Assembly (NCBI GenBank): GCA_038134285.1
Contig: JAYPUW010000010.1
Location: 10,070 to 74,069 of the forward strand
Source: UBA3478 sp038134285
GTDB taxonomy: Bacteria; Bacteroidota; Bacteroidia; Flavobacteriales; Flavobacteriaceae
Reading direction: 5' to 3'
DNA length: 64,000 nt
Within the stretch, counting starts at the first letter, position 1, and each line of letters starts with the position of its first letter. Positions 25,173 to 33,932 of the stretch are shown piece by piece. The translations under genes were made by a program, and so were the position numbers. The notes under the pieces are model-generated. The model made no database searches and was not told where the DNA came from. It saw only the letters and a program-made list of their open reading frames with translations.

Positions 25173-26458
25173 AACGAAGTAACGCATTAGTTATCCTAAA
25201 TGGATGCCTAAGGACTGAAGACAACCAGCTGCTTGAACAGGCTTCAAGTCATGACGGAGTTCTTTGTATTTACCTCATTGATCGACGTCCGATAACGCTC
25301 CATGGGCAACAATTTGAAGCGAAAGGACTCTATGCTAGAACTTTTGAATTAGAAGCCTTATCCGAGCTTGAAGTACGTTTAAAACAGCTTCGTATCAACC
25401 TATCTGTGATCCCTTTTGAGACCGAGGCTGTTTTCAAGCTCATAGAGCACCACCACATTGATACTGTTTATAGTGCCCTTTCGATCGGATCTTACGAACA
25501 GCATCTGAGAAATCTCATACTCGAAAAAACTAGAGGCAGCCTAAAGTGGAAAGAATACCCTGTGCAAATTTTGATTGGACCTGAGAATACACCTTTTGAA
25601 ATCAATGACTTACCAGAGGTATTTACCGTCTTTCGAAAAAAGATTGAGAAGCGATTGAGTATCGAAAGACCTCTTGAATGTATAGAAGAGCACTCATATA
25701 ACAGCCTGTTTCAATCCGATCATTCGGCCTTACCCAGCTTGGCCAGTTTTGGTTATCTCTCATTAGAGCCTGACCGCAGAAGTGCTCATCCGTTTAAAGG
25801 GGGAGAATCTGAAGCCATAAAACGCGTAAAGGATTACTTCTTTAAAAGAAGACTCGCCTCTCGCTATAAGAAAACTAGAAACGGCTTAATAGGTGAAGCT
25901 TACAGCACCAAATTTTCAGGATACTTGGCCCTGGGATGCATAAGTGCTCGATCTATTTATGCAGCACTTTCAGAATACGAATCGAACGTTGAAAAAAACG
26001 AAGACACCTACTGGGTACTCTTCGAACTCTTGTGGCGAGATTACTTTAAATTCTTAGGGCTAAAACACAAAGAAAACCTATTCAAGCTAGGGGGTATCAA
26101 ACAGCGATCGTACCCATGGAATAACGATAAAACAGCGTTTGAGGCTTGGATCAATGGTAAAACTAAAGATCCCTTTGTAAACGCTATCATGCTCGAATTA
26201 AAGCATACCGGATTCACGAGTAATCGCGGAAGACAAAATGCGGCGAGCTATTGGTCAAAAACGTTAAGGCAAGATTGGAGGGTTGGGGCCTATTACTTTC
26301 AAACTCAATTAATCGACAATGACGTTCAAAGTAATTGGGGAAACTGGAATTACATCAGCGGCGTGGGTAACGATCCTAGAGATCGTGAATTCAATACAAA
26401 GCTTCAGGCCGAGCGGTATGATCCATATCAAGAATTTCAAAAGCTGTGGAACCAATGA
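25169..26458 (+). CDS. DASH-family cryptochrome
   Basis: A 429-residue flavoprotein of the photolyase/cryptochrome superfamily. The N-terminal Rossmann-type domain (antenna) is followed by the FAD-binding helical domain with LFELLWRDYFKFL, TGFTSNRGRQNAASYWSKTL, WGNWNYISGVGNDPRD and the C-terminal AERYDP. The GVGNDPR block and the TGFxSNRGRQN block are typical of CRY-DASH, which repairs CPDs in single-stranded DNA. The ATG at 25169 overlaps the DUF2256 stop (ATGA). It overlaps the next photolyase-like gene by 4 bases. Confidence 0.92.
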   Translation: MKRSNALVILNGCLRTEDNQLLEQASSHDGVLCIYLIDRRPITLHGQQFEAKGLYARTFELEALSELEVRLKQLRINLSVIPFETEAVFKLIEHHHIDTVYSALSIGSYEQHLRNLILEKTRGSLKWKEYPVQILIGPENTPFEINDLPEVFTVFRKKIEKRLSIERPLECIEEHSYNSLFQSDHSALPSLASFGYLSLEPDRRSAHPFKGGESEAIKRVKDYFFKRRLASRYKKTRNGLIGEAYSTKFSGYLALGCISARSIYAALSEYESNVEKNEDTYWVLFELLWRDYFKFLGLKHKENLFKLGGIKQRSYPWNNDKTAFEAWINGKTKDPFVNAIMLELKHTGFTSNRGRQNAASYWSKTLRQDWRVGAYYFQTQLIDNDVQSNWGNWNYISGVGNDPRDREFNTKLQAERYDPYQEFQKLWNQ

Positions 26459-27999
26459 TACGTTTAAGACTCATTTTAGGAGATCAGCTCAATACGCATC
26501 ATTCTTGGTTCAATACGGTTGACGATCAAACCTATTACCTCTTTGCAGAAATGTCTCAAGAGGCGGCCTTTCCTGAGCAACACATCCAAAAAATAGTTGC
26601 TTTTTTCAGCGCGATGCGGGCCATGTCTGATACCCTTAGCGCAAGAGGGCACAAGGTCATCTATCAACCTATTAGCGAGCACCCTAAACGAAGTTTACAA
26701 GAGCGTATTCAAGCATTGGCAGTTGAACTCCAAGTTGATCAATTTGAATACCAACTTCCTGACGATTACCGCTTAGATCAAGAACTTTTAGGAATTGCCA
26801 AGGCACTAAAGGCACTTGGTGTAAGAACCTCTCACTATGAAACAGAGCATTTTTATACCCATCGATACGAGCTAAAAGAGTTCTTTGGAGAAAAGTCGCT
26901 CTTAATGGAACGCTTCTACCGAGCCATGAGAAAGAAACACCATATTCTGATGGCAGGTGAAAAACCAGTAGGAGGTCAATGGAACTTTGATCGAGAAAAC
27001 AGAAAATCATACGACCACAAAGCCCCCTTAAAAGATCCCCTAACGTTTCACCATGATGTTCGAGCGCTTTGCAACGAAATTGATAAAAGTGGTATTCCTC
27101 ACTTCGGATCTATTGTGGACACCGACTACAACTGGCCCAAGACGTATCAAGAGGCCACCTCGATGTTAGCTTATTTCTGTGAAGAACTCTTGCCCTATTT
27201 TGGCACCTACCAAGATGCCTTATATAGCCAACACCATTTCTTATTTCACTCTAGGCTGTCTTTTGCCATGAATGCTAAAATCATTGGTCCACACGAGGTC
27301 ATTGACAAGGTGATTGAAACCTATGAAAAATATTCGTCACGCGTTTCGCTGCCTCAAGTAGAAGGGTTTGTCCGTCAAATTTTAGGATGGCGTGAATTTA
27401 TGAGAGGTGTCTATTGGAAAGAAATGCCTCACTACAAGAGTCTTAATTACTTTAACCATAAAAGACCTTTACCCGATTTTTATTGGACCGGGAAAACCAA
27501 AATGCACTGTGTAGCCCATGCCATTGAACAAACCATGGAAGATGCCTATGCGCATCACATTCAGCGCCTCATGGTTACCGGTAACTTTGGATTGTTAGCC
27601 GAGCTCGATCCAGACGCCCTTGACCGATGGTATCTAGGGGTTTATGCTGATGCTATTGAATGGGTAGAACTCACCAATACCCGGGGAATGTCGCAATATG
27701 CCGACGGAGGCATCATCGCCACAAAACCTTATATCAGCAGCGCGAACTATATCGATAAGATGAGCGATTACTGTAAATCTTGTCATTTCAGCCCTAAAGA
27801 AAAGACCGGAGAAAAGGCCTGCCCCTTCAATGCGCTCTATTGGAACTTTCTGCTAAAAAAACGTGAAGTACTAAAAAAAAATCAACGGATGTCAATGATG
27901 TATAGAATCCTTGACAAAAAATCTAAAATTGAGTTGAAGGCTTATAGCGAAAAGGCTGAAGAGATCTTAGCCGACCTCGACGGAACTCTAGGAGAGTAA
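26455..27999 (+). CDS. Iron-sulfur bacterial cryptochrome/(6-4) photolyase (FeS-BCP, PhrB-like)
   Basis: A 514-residue protein of the FeS-BCP class, which repairs (6-4) photoproducts or acts as a light sensor. Four cysteines, 352, 440, 443 and 456, match the 4Fe-4S ligands known in Agrobacterium PhrB; the last three lie in DYCKSCHF and KACPFNALYW. The N terminus MIRLRLILGDQLN is typical of the class. The ATG at 26455 overlaps the DASH stop (ATGA); an in-frame GTG at 26446 is less likely. Its 3' end overlaps clpP by 12 bases. Confidence 0.92.
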   Translation: MIRLRLILGDQLNTHHSWFNTVDDQTYYLFAEMSQEAAFPEQHIQKIVAFFSAMRAMSDTLSARGHKVIYQPISEHPKRSLQERIQALAVELQVDQFEYQLPDDYRLDQELLGIAKALKALGVRTSHYETEHFYTHRYELKEFFGEKSLLMERFYRAMRKKHHILMAGEKPVGGQWNFDRENRKSYDHKAPLKDPLTFHHDVRALCNEIDKSGIPHFGSIVDTDYNWPKTYQEATSMLAYFCEELLPYFGTYQDALYSQHHFLFHSRLSFAMNAKIIGPHEVIDKVIETYEKYSSRVSLPQVEGFVRQILGWREFMRGVYWKEMPHYKSLNYFNHKRPLPDFYWTGKTKMHCVAHAIEQTMEDAYAHHIQRLMVTGNFGLLAELDPDALDRWYLGVYADAIEWVELTNTRGMSQYADGGIIATKPYISSANYIDKMSDYCKSCHFSPKEKTGEKACPFNALYWNFLLKKREVLKKNQRMSMMYRILDKKSKIELKAYSEKAEEILADLDGTLGE

Positions 28000-28530
28000 C
28001 CCATCTACAATACCGTAAGCGAGCGACTCGTTAGCATCCATCCAGTAGTCTCGATCAAAATCATTCATCACCTTCTCTAGTGGCTGACCGCAATTATCGG
28101 CTAAAATGCGCGCACCAATTTCTTTAGTTTTTATGATTTCTCGTGCCTGAATCTCGATAGAAGAGGCCTGTCCTTGTGCGCCACCGCTAGGTTGATGAAT
28201 CATCACTCTCGCATGAGGCTGAATCATACGGCGACCTCTCGCCCCAGCTGAGAGTAGAATACTACCCATAGAAGCAGCTAACCCAGAGCATACAGTAGCA
28301 ACAGGACTCTTGATCTGCATCATCGTATCGTATATAGAAAAGCCAGAGGTCACGTAACCTCCAGGGCTATTGATGATCAATTGAATCTCATCGTGATTCA
28401 AAGAATCTAAGTACAACAAGCGTTCAACGACGTGTTTTGCATTAGCGTCATTTACCATTCCCCACAAAAAAACCTTACGCTCTTCTAAAAGCGCATTTTC
28501 GATTAACTTTTTTACTTTTGGCTGACTCAT
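27988..28530 (-). CDS. ClpP-type serine protease subunit
   Basis: A 180-residue ClpP family protein. The catalytic triad is complete: Ser87 (LAASMGS), His112 (MIHQPSGG) and Asp161 (DRDYWMDA). The N terminus is short and divergent, so the axial loops that dock the ATPase may differ from the main ClpP. No trigger factor or ClpX gene is adjacent, which suggests that this is a second, stand-alone ClpP of the kind seen in Bacteroidota. It has its own TAnnTTTG promoter. It could process or recycle proteins with a ClpX or ClpA encoded elsewhere. Confidence 0.88.
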   Translation of the reverse strand: MSQPKVKKLIENALLEERKVFLWGMVNDANAKHVVERLLYLDSLNHDEIQLIINSPGGYVTSGFSIYDTMMQIKSPVATVCSGLAASMGSILLSAGARGRRMIQPHARVMIHQPSGGAQGQASSIEIQAREIIKTKEIGARILADNCGQPLEKVMNDFDRDYWMDANESLAYGIVDGLLS

Positions 28531-28553
28531 TTGAACACTGTTTCAATGAATCA

Positions 28554-28561
28554 CAAAAATA
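28554..28561 (-). promoter_or_regulatory. TAnnTTTG promoter element for the clpP paralog
   Basis: Minus strand reads TATTTTTG, a full consensus match ending 23 bases before the ClpP ATG at 28530. Confidence 0.55.
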
Positions 28562-28608
28562 CACTGAATGGGCATTCTAGCCTACTAATGCGTATTTTTA
28601 AAAGACAA

Positions 28609-29271
28609 ATGAAAAAGATTTTCTTACTTTTTTCGGCCTTATTAACGCTCATATGGTCTTGTAGTCAAAATACACAGCCCATTTCAGAGGCTGAAATTAG
28701 AGCACAACAAGTAGCTGAGGCACACGGATTAAATGCCTTTTCTAAAGTCTCAGAAGTAGCCTTTACTTGGGGTGTTGTGCGTGCAGAAGGAAACTTTGAA
28801 AGACGCTGGATCTGGAATACTAAAAACGATACGGTAACGCGTATAGTGAATGGCGATAGCATATCCTATAATTGGAAGGACTTAGACTCAATTAGCAACG
28901 AAATCAACAAAGGATTCATCAACGACAAATACTGGCTTTTTGCTCCCCTCCAATTGGCCTGGGACAAAGGCAATTATACCGTGAGCCTTGAGAAGGAGAT
29001 TAAATCGCTGGGCCAGGGTCACCTACTAGACAAACTGACCATTACCTATGGCAATGAAGGAGGATACACCCCAGGAGATGCCTATGATTTTTATATAGAC
29101 AAAGATCATGTGGTAAGGGAATGGGTCTTTCGAAGAGGAGCTTCTGAAGAACCATCAATCGTTTCGATATGTGAGGATTACATCACCTTAAGCGGATTGG
29201 TAATGGCCCAAAAACACAGCAGATTAGGACAAGAGAATTACCTCTATTTGTCTGATATCATTGTAAAATAA
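28609..29271 (+). CDS. Putative lipoprotein of unknown function
   Basis: From the ATG at 28609 this is a 220-residue protein with a lipoprotein signal, LTLIWSCSQ, so probably acylated on the cysteine and anchored in the membrane. The frame is open 26 codons upstream, but those residues would spoil the signal peptide. The mature part has features seen in small Bacteroidota lipoproteins that I do not recognise: repeated short strands, WNTKNDTVTRIVNG, and GDAYDFYIDKDHVVREWVFR near the end. It is followed by an O-methyltransferase after 14 bases. Confidence 0.75.
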   Translation: MKKIFLLFSALLTLIWSCSQNTQPISEAEIRAQQVAEAHGLNAFSKVSEVAFTWGVVRAEGNFERRWIWNTKNDTVTRIVNGDSISYNWKDLDSISNEINKGFINDKYWLFAPLQLAWDKGNYTVSLEKEIKSLGQGHLLDKLTITYGNEGGYTPGDAYDFYIDKDHVVREWVFRRGASEEPSIVSICEDYITLSGLVMAQKHSRLGQENYLYLSDIIVK

Positions 29272-29285
29272 CTCGAAGCTAACGC

Positions 29286-29945
29286 ATGCATTTTTTTTCT
29301 GATGCTCTAGAAGAGTACCTCAACCAACAACTCGATACTGAAGCAGATTACCTCGAGGCATTACGAAGAGAAACACACCTCAAGGTGATCCAACCTAGAA
29401 TGCTTAGCGGCCATTATCAAGGGAGATTATTGGCGCTTATTTCTAAACTTTGCGCACCTCAATACATTCTTGAGGTTGGCACCTACACAGGATATTCGGC
29501 GGTTTGTTTAGCAGAAGGACTACGCAGTGGCGGTAGGCTCACTACCATTGAGGTTAACGAAGAACTGAGCAGTATACAGCAATGCTTTTGGAGCCAAAGC
29601 CCGTATCAGTCAAAAATCAAGGCCATTGTTGGAGATGCGCTCACCATTATTCCTGAGTTAGACGAGTCCTACGACCTTGTATTTATAGATGCCAAAAAGG
29701 CGGATTACACCAAATACCTAGAAGCGGTGATTCCGAAGTTGAACGACGGCTGTCTGCTACTTTCAGATAATATTTTATGGTCTGGCAAGGTGGTTGAACC
29801 GATAAGTGACAATGATAAAGCGACACAAGAGCTTGCAAGATATAATCAACTCTTAACCGATGATCCTAGATTTGAACAGGTTATTCTTCCGGTAAGAGAT
29901 GGACTAAGTTTGGCGCGCTATAGCAAACCTACTGACGCTTTATAG
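29286..29945 (+). CDS. SAM-dependent O-methyltransferase (COMT-like)
   Basis: A 219-residue class I methyltransferase of the caffeoyl-CoA/catechol O-methyltransferase group. The SAM motif is VGTYTGYSAVCLAEGL near residue 59; the metal and substrate block VFIDAKKADYTKYL lies near 131-144 and LLSDNILWSGKV follows. The substrate is unknown. It probably shares a transcript with the lipoprotein upstream. Its 3' end overlaps tatA by 17 bases. Confidence 0.88.
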   Translation: MHFFSDALEEYLNQQLDTEADYLEALRRETHLKVIQPRMLSGHYQGRLLALISKLCAPQYILEVGTYTGYSAVCLAEGLRSGGRLTTIEVNEELSSIQQCFWSQSPYQSKIKAIVGDALTIIPELDESYDLVFIDAKKADYTKYLEAVIPKLNDGCLLLSDNILWSGKVVEPISDNDKATQELARYNQLLTDDPRFEQVILPVRDGLSLARYSKPTDAL

Positions 29946-30201
29946 TACCGCTAACCTCTTCTACCGATTTCTTTACCTCATCAGCACTCTTTTTAAGATC
30001 ACTCGCAATACTCGTATCGATACCACTTTTGTCTGCAGATTTCTGGATTTCTCTTTTAATATCATCTGTAGCATCTCTAAGCTGACGCATACCTTTACCT
30101 AGTCCTCTCATGATTTCAGGCAACTTATCTGCTCCAAATACCATGATAACAATAAAGACGATAAAAAAGATTTCAGCTCCGCTGATAAAAAGAGAAATCA
30201 T
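29929..30201 (-). CDS. tatA: Sec-independent translocase protein TatA/E-type
   Basis: Forms the pore of the twin-arginine export system. The 90-residue protein has an N-terminal membrane helix (about 4-21), the hinge FGADKLPEIMRGLGKGMRQ with the amphipathic helix, and a charged C-terminal tail, the standard TatA layout. It has its own leaderless-looking promoter immediately after the terminator of the M1 peptidase gene. Whether it acts as TatA or TatB cannot be settled; Bacteroidota often have a single TatA-like protein. The partner tatC is not here. Confidence 0.92.
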   Translation of the reverse strand: MISLFISGAEIFFIVFIVIMVFGADKLPEIMRGLGKGMRQLRDATDDIKREIQKSADKSGIDTSIASDLKKSADEVKKSVEEVSGTIKRQ

Positions 30202-30208
30202 AAGGGTA

Positions 30209-30216
30209 CAAATATA
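30209..30216 (-). promoter_or_regulatory. TAnnTTTG promoter element for tatA
   Basis: Minus strand reads TATATTTG, a full consensus match with only 7 bases between it and the tatA ATG (30201). It begins in the T-rich tail of the terminator at 30219-30246. Confidence 0.65.
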
Positions 30217-30218
30217 AA

Positions 30219-30246
30219 GAATCCCGCAGCCAAAGCTGCGGGATTC
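30219..30246 (-). terminator. Rho-independent terminator of the M1 peptidase gene
   Basis: A 12-base-pair perfect stem (GAATCCCGCAGC with its complement) around a 4-base loop, followed on the minus strand by TTTATATTT. It lies 22 bases past the stop of the leftward M1 peptidase gene. Confidence 0.85.
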
Positions 30247-30268
30247 TCATTTCAGTTTCAAAGCTTTC

Positions 30269-32566
30269 TTACTGTTGAACTTGAGCTTTCAATTGTTCAA
30301 ACTCTGAGCCTTGATCAACCTTTGGCCAACTATTGTTTGACGTATCAATATCTGCTGTTTCAAGGTTAGGATCTACAGTAATTCCTACTAGCTCTTTATT
30401 CGATGAGAAGACGAGCTTCACAGAGGCGTCATTTTTGCGCCAAATTTCAACCGGATAACGAACCTCTTCTTTAGTGCCATCGGCATAGGTATAATCAACG
30501 ATTAAAGGCATTGGAATACCTCCTGGCTTTTCAAACTCGATCTCGTAGAAGTACTTTGGTTGTTTCACCTTTGTTCGCTCTTCAGCGGTCATGTTATCCA
30601 TCATGAATTCTGATAAGGTAAAAGAAGCCGAAAGCGGATCTTTAATTTCTTCGTCTGATTCTTTTGCATCTAAATCGGCTAAATACACTAGCGGAGGAAG
30701 GTCTGCTGCAGATAGGCCATTTGCCGCCATATACTCTTTCATCTGCTCTGTAGGTTCGTCAGAAACATAATACTTCTTCACATTCGAAACCCCAATATCT
30801 ACATAATCAGTAGTATAAAACCATGATCTCCAAAACCAATCTAAATCTACTGCCGAAGCATCTTCCATTGTTCTGAAAAAGTCTTCAGGAGTCGGATGCT
30901 TAAACATCCAGCGTTGTGAGTAGGTTTTAAAGGCATGATCGAACAGTTCGCGACCCATAACCGTTTCTCTTAAAATATTAAGAGCGGTGGCGGGCTTAGC
31001 GTATGCATTAGGTCCTAATTGATAAACGTTTTCAGGATTCGACATGATTGGAGCGATAAAGCTTTGGTCTCCTGCCATGTAGTTCACAATAGCCGAAGGA
31101 GCTCCCCGTCTTGAAGGATATTTGTCTAAGCCTTCGATAGCGGCTGGATAGGCCTCACCGAATTCTTGCTCTGCTAAATATTGCATAAAGGTATCTAGAC
31201 CTTCGTCCATCCACCCCCACTGACGCTCGTCTGAGTTGACAATCATAGGGAAAAAGTTGTGCCCTACCTCGTGAATGATCACACTCATCATTCCGAATTT
31301 TGTACGGTCTGAATAGCTTCCGTCTTTATTCGGTCTTCCGTAATTCCAGCAAATCATCGGATACTCCATACCTTGATTCTTTGCATGTACTGAAATAGCC
31401 TTGTGATAAGGATAATCAAAGGTGTGAGAAGAATATGACTTTAGTGTCGAGGCCACCGCACGAGTTGACCATTCTTCCCAAAGCGGGTTTCCTTCTTTTG
31501 GGTAAAGTGAAACCGCCATCACATCGCGACTTCCTACTTTAACCGCCATCATATCCCAAATGAATTTTCTAGAGGTAGCGAAACCGTAGTCTCTTACGTT
31601 TTCTGCTCTAAACTTCCAGGTCTTCGTCTTTGTTGCAAAAGACTTTTCAGCAGCCTCAGCCTCTTCTTGAGTAACGATAAGCACGGGCTTATCATAGCTC
31701 TTCTGCGCTTCTTCAAAACGCTTCATCATATCTTTAGAGAATACCTGTTTGCGGTTCAATAAAACACCAGTGGCGTCTAATACATGATCTTCAGGTACAG
31801 TAATTGATACGTCGTAGTTTCCGAAAGGAAGCGCGAACTCACCACTTCCCCAGAACTGATGGTTCTGCCAACCTTCAACGTCATTATACACGGCCATTCT
31901 TGGAAAGAATTGAGCAATCACATAGGCCCTATTGCCATCCTCTGGAAAATACTCATAACCTGAGCGTGCTCTGTTGACGGTGTGATCAGGTATGTTATAC
32001 CACCACTTGATTGAAAATGAATACGATTGCCCTGACAATAATGGAGTTGGCAAATCGACACGCATCATTGTAAAGTTGATGACGTGAGGCAGTGCAGCAC
32101 CACGGCTATCTTTTACCCACTCAATATTGAACCCACCATCAAAAGACTCACCCATAAATGTTTGGGTAAAGTTATCAGGGGTGTATGCTAAACTTACCCC
32201 GCTTCCGTTTCGAAGTGGAGCTTTAGAGTCTTTTGCTCGCACATTTTGATCCAATTGCACCCATAAAAATTCTAATGCATCCGGAGAATTGTTGGTATAG
32301 GTGATCGTTTCCTCACCGTAAATACGTGCGTTTTCATCGTCTAATAGAATATCCATCACATAGTCCGCCTGTTGTTGATAATAATCAGGGCCTGGGGCTC
32401 CTGAAGCAGTGCGGTAAGTGTTTGGTGTTGCGAACTCTTCGTAGAGTTGCTTGAACTTGTTGGTATTGTAATGTCCTGGTTCGCGCTGGGATTTTTCTTC
32501 TTGAGCGCTAAGGCAAGTGCTGAATAGCACAAAAGCCGCTGTTAAGCACGTAAGTACATGTTTCAT
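30269..32566 (-). CDS. Secreted M1 family metallopeptidase (aminopeptidase N-like)
   Basis: A 765-residue zinc peptidase with a Sec signal peptide (residues 1-21, ending CLSAQ). The zinc motif is HEVGH (432-436), with the third ligand Glu455 in WMDEG, matching the HExxH-x18-E pattern of M1 enzymes. The exopeptidase GAMEN loop is replaced by GMEYP, as in many Bacteroidota M1 proteins. It probably digests peptides in the periplasm or at the surface. A DUF6702 gene precedes it, and a strong terminator follows. Confidence 0.93.
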   Translation of the reverse strand: MKHVLTCLTAAFVLFSTCLSAQEEKSQREPGHYNTNKFKQLYEEFATPNTYRTASGAPGPDYYQQQADYVMDILLDDENARIYGEETITYTNNSPDALEFLWVQLDQNVRAKDSKAPLRNGSGVSLAYTPDNFTQTFMGESFDGGFNIEWVKDSRGAALPHVINFTMMRVDLPTPLLSGQSYSFSIKWWYNIPDHTVNRARSGYEYFPEDGNRAYVIAQFFPRMAVYNDVEGWQNHQFWGSGEFALPFGNYDVSITVPEDHVLDATGVLLNRKQVFSKDMMKRFEEAQKSYDKPVLIVTQEEAEAAEKSFATKTKTWKFRAENVRDYGFATSRKFIWDMMAVKVGSRDVMAVSLYPKEGNPLWEEWSTRAVASTLKSYSSHTFDYPYHKAISVHAKNQGMEYPMICWNYGRPNKDGSYSDRTKFGMMSVIIHEVGHNFFPMIVNSDERQWGWMDEGLDTFMQYLAEQEFGEAYPAAIEGLDKYPSRRGAPSAIVNYMAGDQSFIAPIMSNPENVYQLGPNAYAKPATALNILRETVMGRELFDHAFKTYSQRWMFKHPTPEDFFRTMEDASAVDLDWFWRSWFYTTDYVDIGVSNVKKYYVSDEPTEQMKEYMAANGLSAADLPPLVYLADLDAKESDEEIKDPLSASFTLSEFMMDNMTAEERTKVKQPKYFYEIEFEKPGGIPMPLIVDYTYADGTKEEVRYPVEIWRKNDASVKLVFSSNKELVGITVDPNLETADIDTSNNSWPKVDQGSEFEQLKAQVQQ

Positions 32567-32631
32567 TAAAAAATCGACTTAAGATTAGAAAGGTGAATTT
32601 AGCGCGTTTTTAGCAGCTGTCCAATTTTGTT

Positions 32632-33165
32632 TTAGCGGCTCGCCAGGTCCCAATTAAACACGGGATCTTCTTTTGACAAAACCTTACTTTTTTTAGTCCC
32701 AAAAACATAAAAGTGCGTTAGGTTTTGCTGCTCGTCAAAAAGCCCCGTTAGTAAACGGTTTTCAAAAGCAATATCCGAGTCTTGGCTGAGATTTACACCG
32801 GCGAACTCAGTTAGGAGTACGATCTGATCTCCTTCATAGGTGTAACCCGCAAAATACGGGCTATAAGAAGTTTCATTAGCACTAAAGCGCATCATCCGTT
32901 CTATATAGCGTTGTAATAATTCATTGGCTAATAAGGTCTGTTCTTGGTCAGTATCCAGATTTAAAGCGACTCCGTATCGGGTTTGAATGGCTAATTCTAT
33001 ATCGTCAATGAAGGCTCGTGTCACTAGTTGCAGGGCCTGTTGCTCTGCATTGTAATTTACTTTGGTTACACTGAGATAAAACTTGTGATTAATGACGTGA
33101 ATAGGCTTGTAGGCCCCTGCACTCCAAGTCATAACTACTGCAAAGACAAAAAGAAACTTTTTCAT
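32632..33165 (-). CDS. DUF6702 family secreted protein
   Basis: A 177-residue protein with a signal peptide (MKKFLFVFAVVMTWSAGA) and the family-like opening HKFYLSVTKVNYNAEQQ and LVTRAFIDDIELAIQ. This family sits upstream of M1 peptidase genes in many Flavobacteria, though its function is unknown. Its start overlaps the stop of the upstream carboxypeptidase-regulatory-like gene by 4 bases, so it belongs to that leftward operon. A 65-base gap separates it from the peptidase. Confidence 0.8.
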   Translation of the reverse strand: MKKFLFVFAVVMTWSAGAYKPIHVINHKFYLSVTKVNYNAEQQALQLVTRAFIDDIELAIQTRYGVALNLDTDQEQTLLANELLQRYIERMMRFSANETSYSPYFAGYTYEGDQIVLLTEFAGVNLSQDSDIAFENRLLTGLFDEQQNLTHFYVFGTKKSKVLSKEDPVFNWDLASR

Positions 33166-33932
33166 GGATTCGTCTCTTTAAACGAACTACTCTTTTTCTT
33201 CATAAACTCTAAAAACTTAAGCTCGTCTCCCATTGCGACTAATTCTGTAAAAAGTGAATCTTGCTCACAATAGTATAAAAAGCGTAAAATTTCTGATGAA
33301 TCTATAGCGAGATAGCCCTCAAACAGGGGCTTTTCATAGCGCTTTATCACTTGATCTATTTTCGCATTTTTAGCCTCTAGCGCAATTCTATTCTTGAGCA
33401 TCTTTGTCCTTCCGGTTAAGGCGTTCAACAGTGGATTGAGCGGAATAAGACCCCCTCCACTTGTTGCTTCATATAAAAGTCTTTGACTTTGTGTGAGCTC
33501 AGGAGCATCTGCATTGGGCAGACCTAATACACTCGCGTTTACTTCAGGATTTAACTCTATCCTCGTGACGTCTTCTGAAAGTAATCTGCTCAATCCGTAT
33601 GGGTTTAAGGTTACTCCTTCTAATTCATTGACAAAAGGATCAAGGGGTATTCGAAGGTATGATGAAGCGTATAGCGACGGTTCAATAACGAGAAGCTTAG
33701 GTTGAATCTGAACAGAGGTGATGCGAAGACTATCGCCAGGGCTCACCAGAATCTCAAACTCACCTATACTATTAGTAACCGCTCCGGTCTTCTTACTTAA
33801 ATTCTGAATAGTGATACCCGACAGGTCAACCTCTTCTGCAGTAACTGAGGCACGAAGGATTTTCTGATTTTGGGCCTGAAGTAAGCTAGTACTTACGGCA
33901 AAGACCACTAATAGAGTTAGGATGCGTATCAC
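33162..33932 (-). CDS. Secreted protein with a carboxypeptidase-regulatory-like domain, paralog A
   Basis: A 256-residue protein with a signal peptide (MIRILTLLVVFAVSTSLLQA) and an N-terminal CarboxypepD_reg-like beta domain (GITIQNLSKKTGAVTNSIGE and later PGDSLRITSVQ). In TonB receptors this domain precedes a plug and barrel, but here neither is present; a helical C-terminal half follows with an FLYYCE motif near residue 216. It resembles the next gene upstream (33929-34663) and overlaps it by 4 bases, pointing to a tandem duplication. The function is unknown. Confidence 0.75.
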   Translation of the reverse strand: MIRILTLLVVFAVSTSLLQAQNQKILRASVTAEEVDLSGITIQNLSKKTGAVTNSIGEFEILVSPGDSLRITSVQIQPKLLVIEPSLYASSYLRIPLDPFVNELEGVTLNPYGLSRLLSEDVTRIELNPEVNASVLGLPNADAPELTQSQRLLYEATSGGGLIPLNPLLNALTGRTKMLKNRIALEAKNAKIDQVIKRYEKPLFEGYLAIDSSEILRFLYYCEQDSLFTELVAMGDELKFLEFMKKKSSSFKETNP

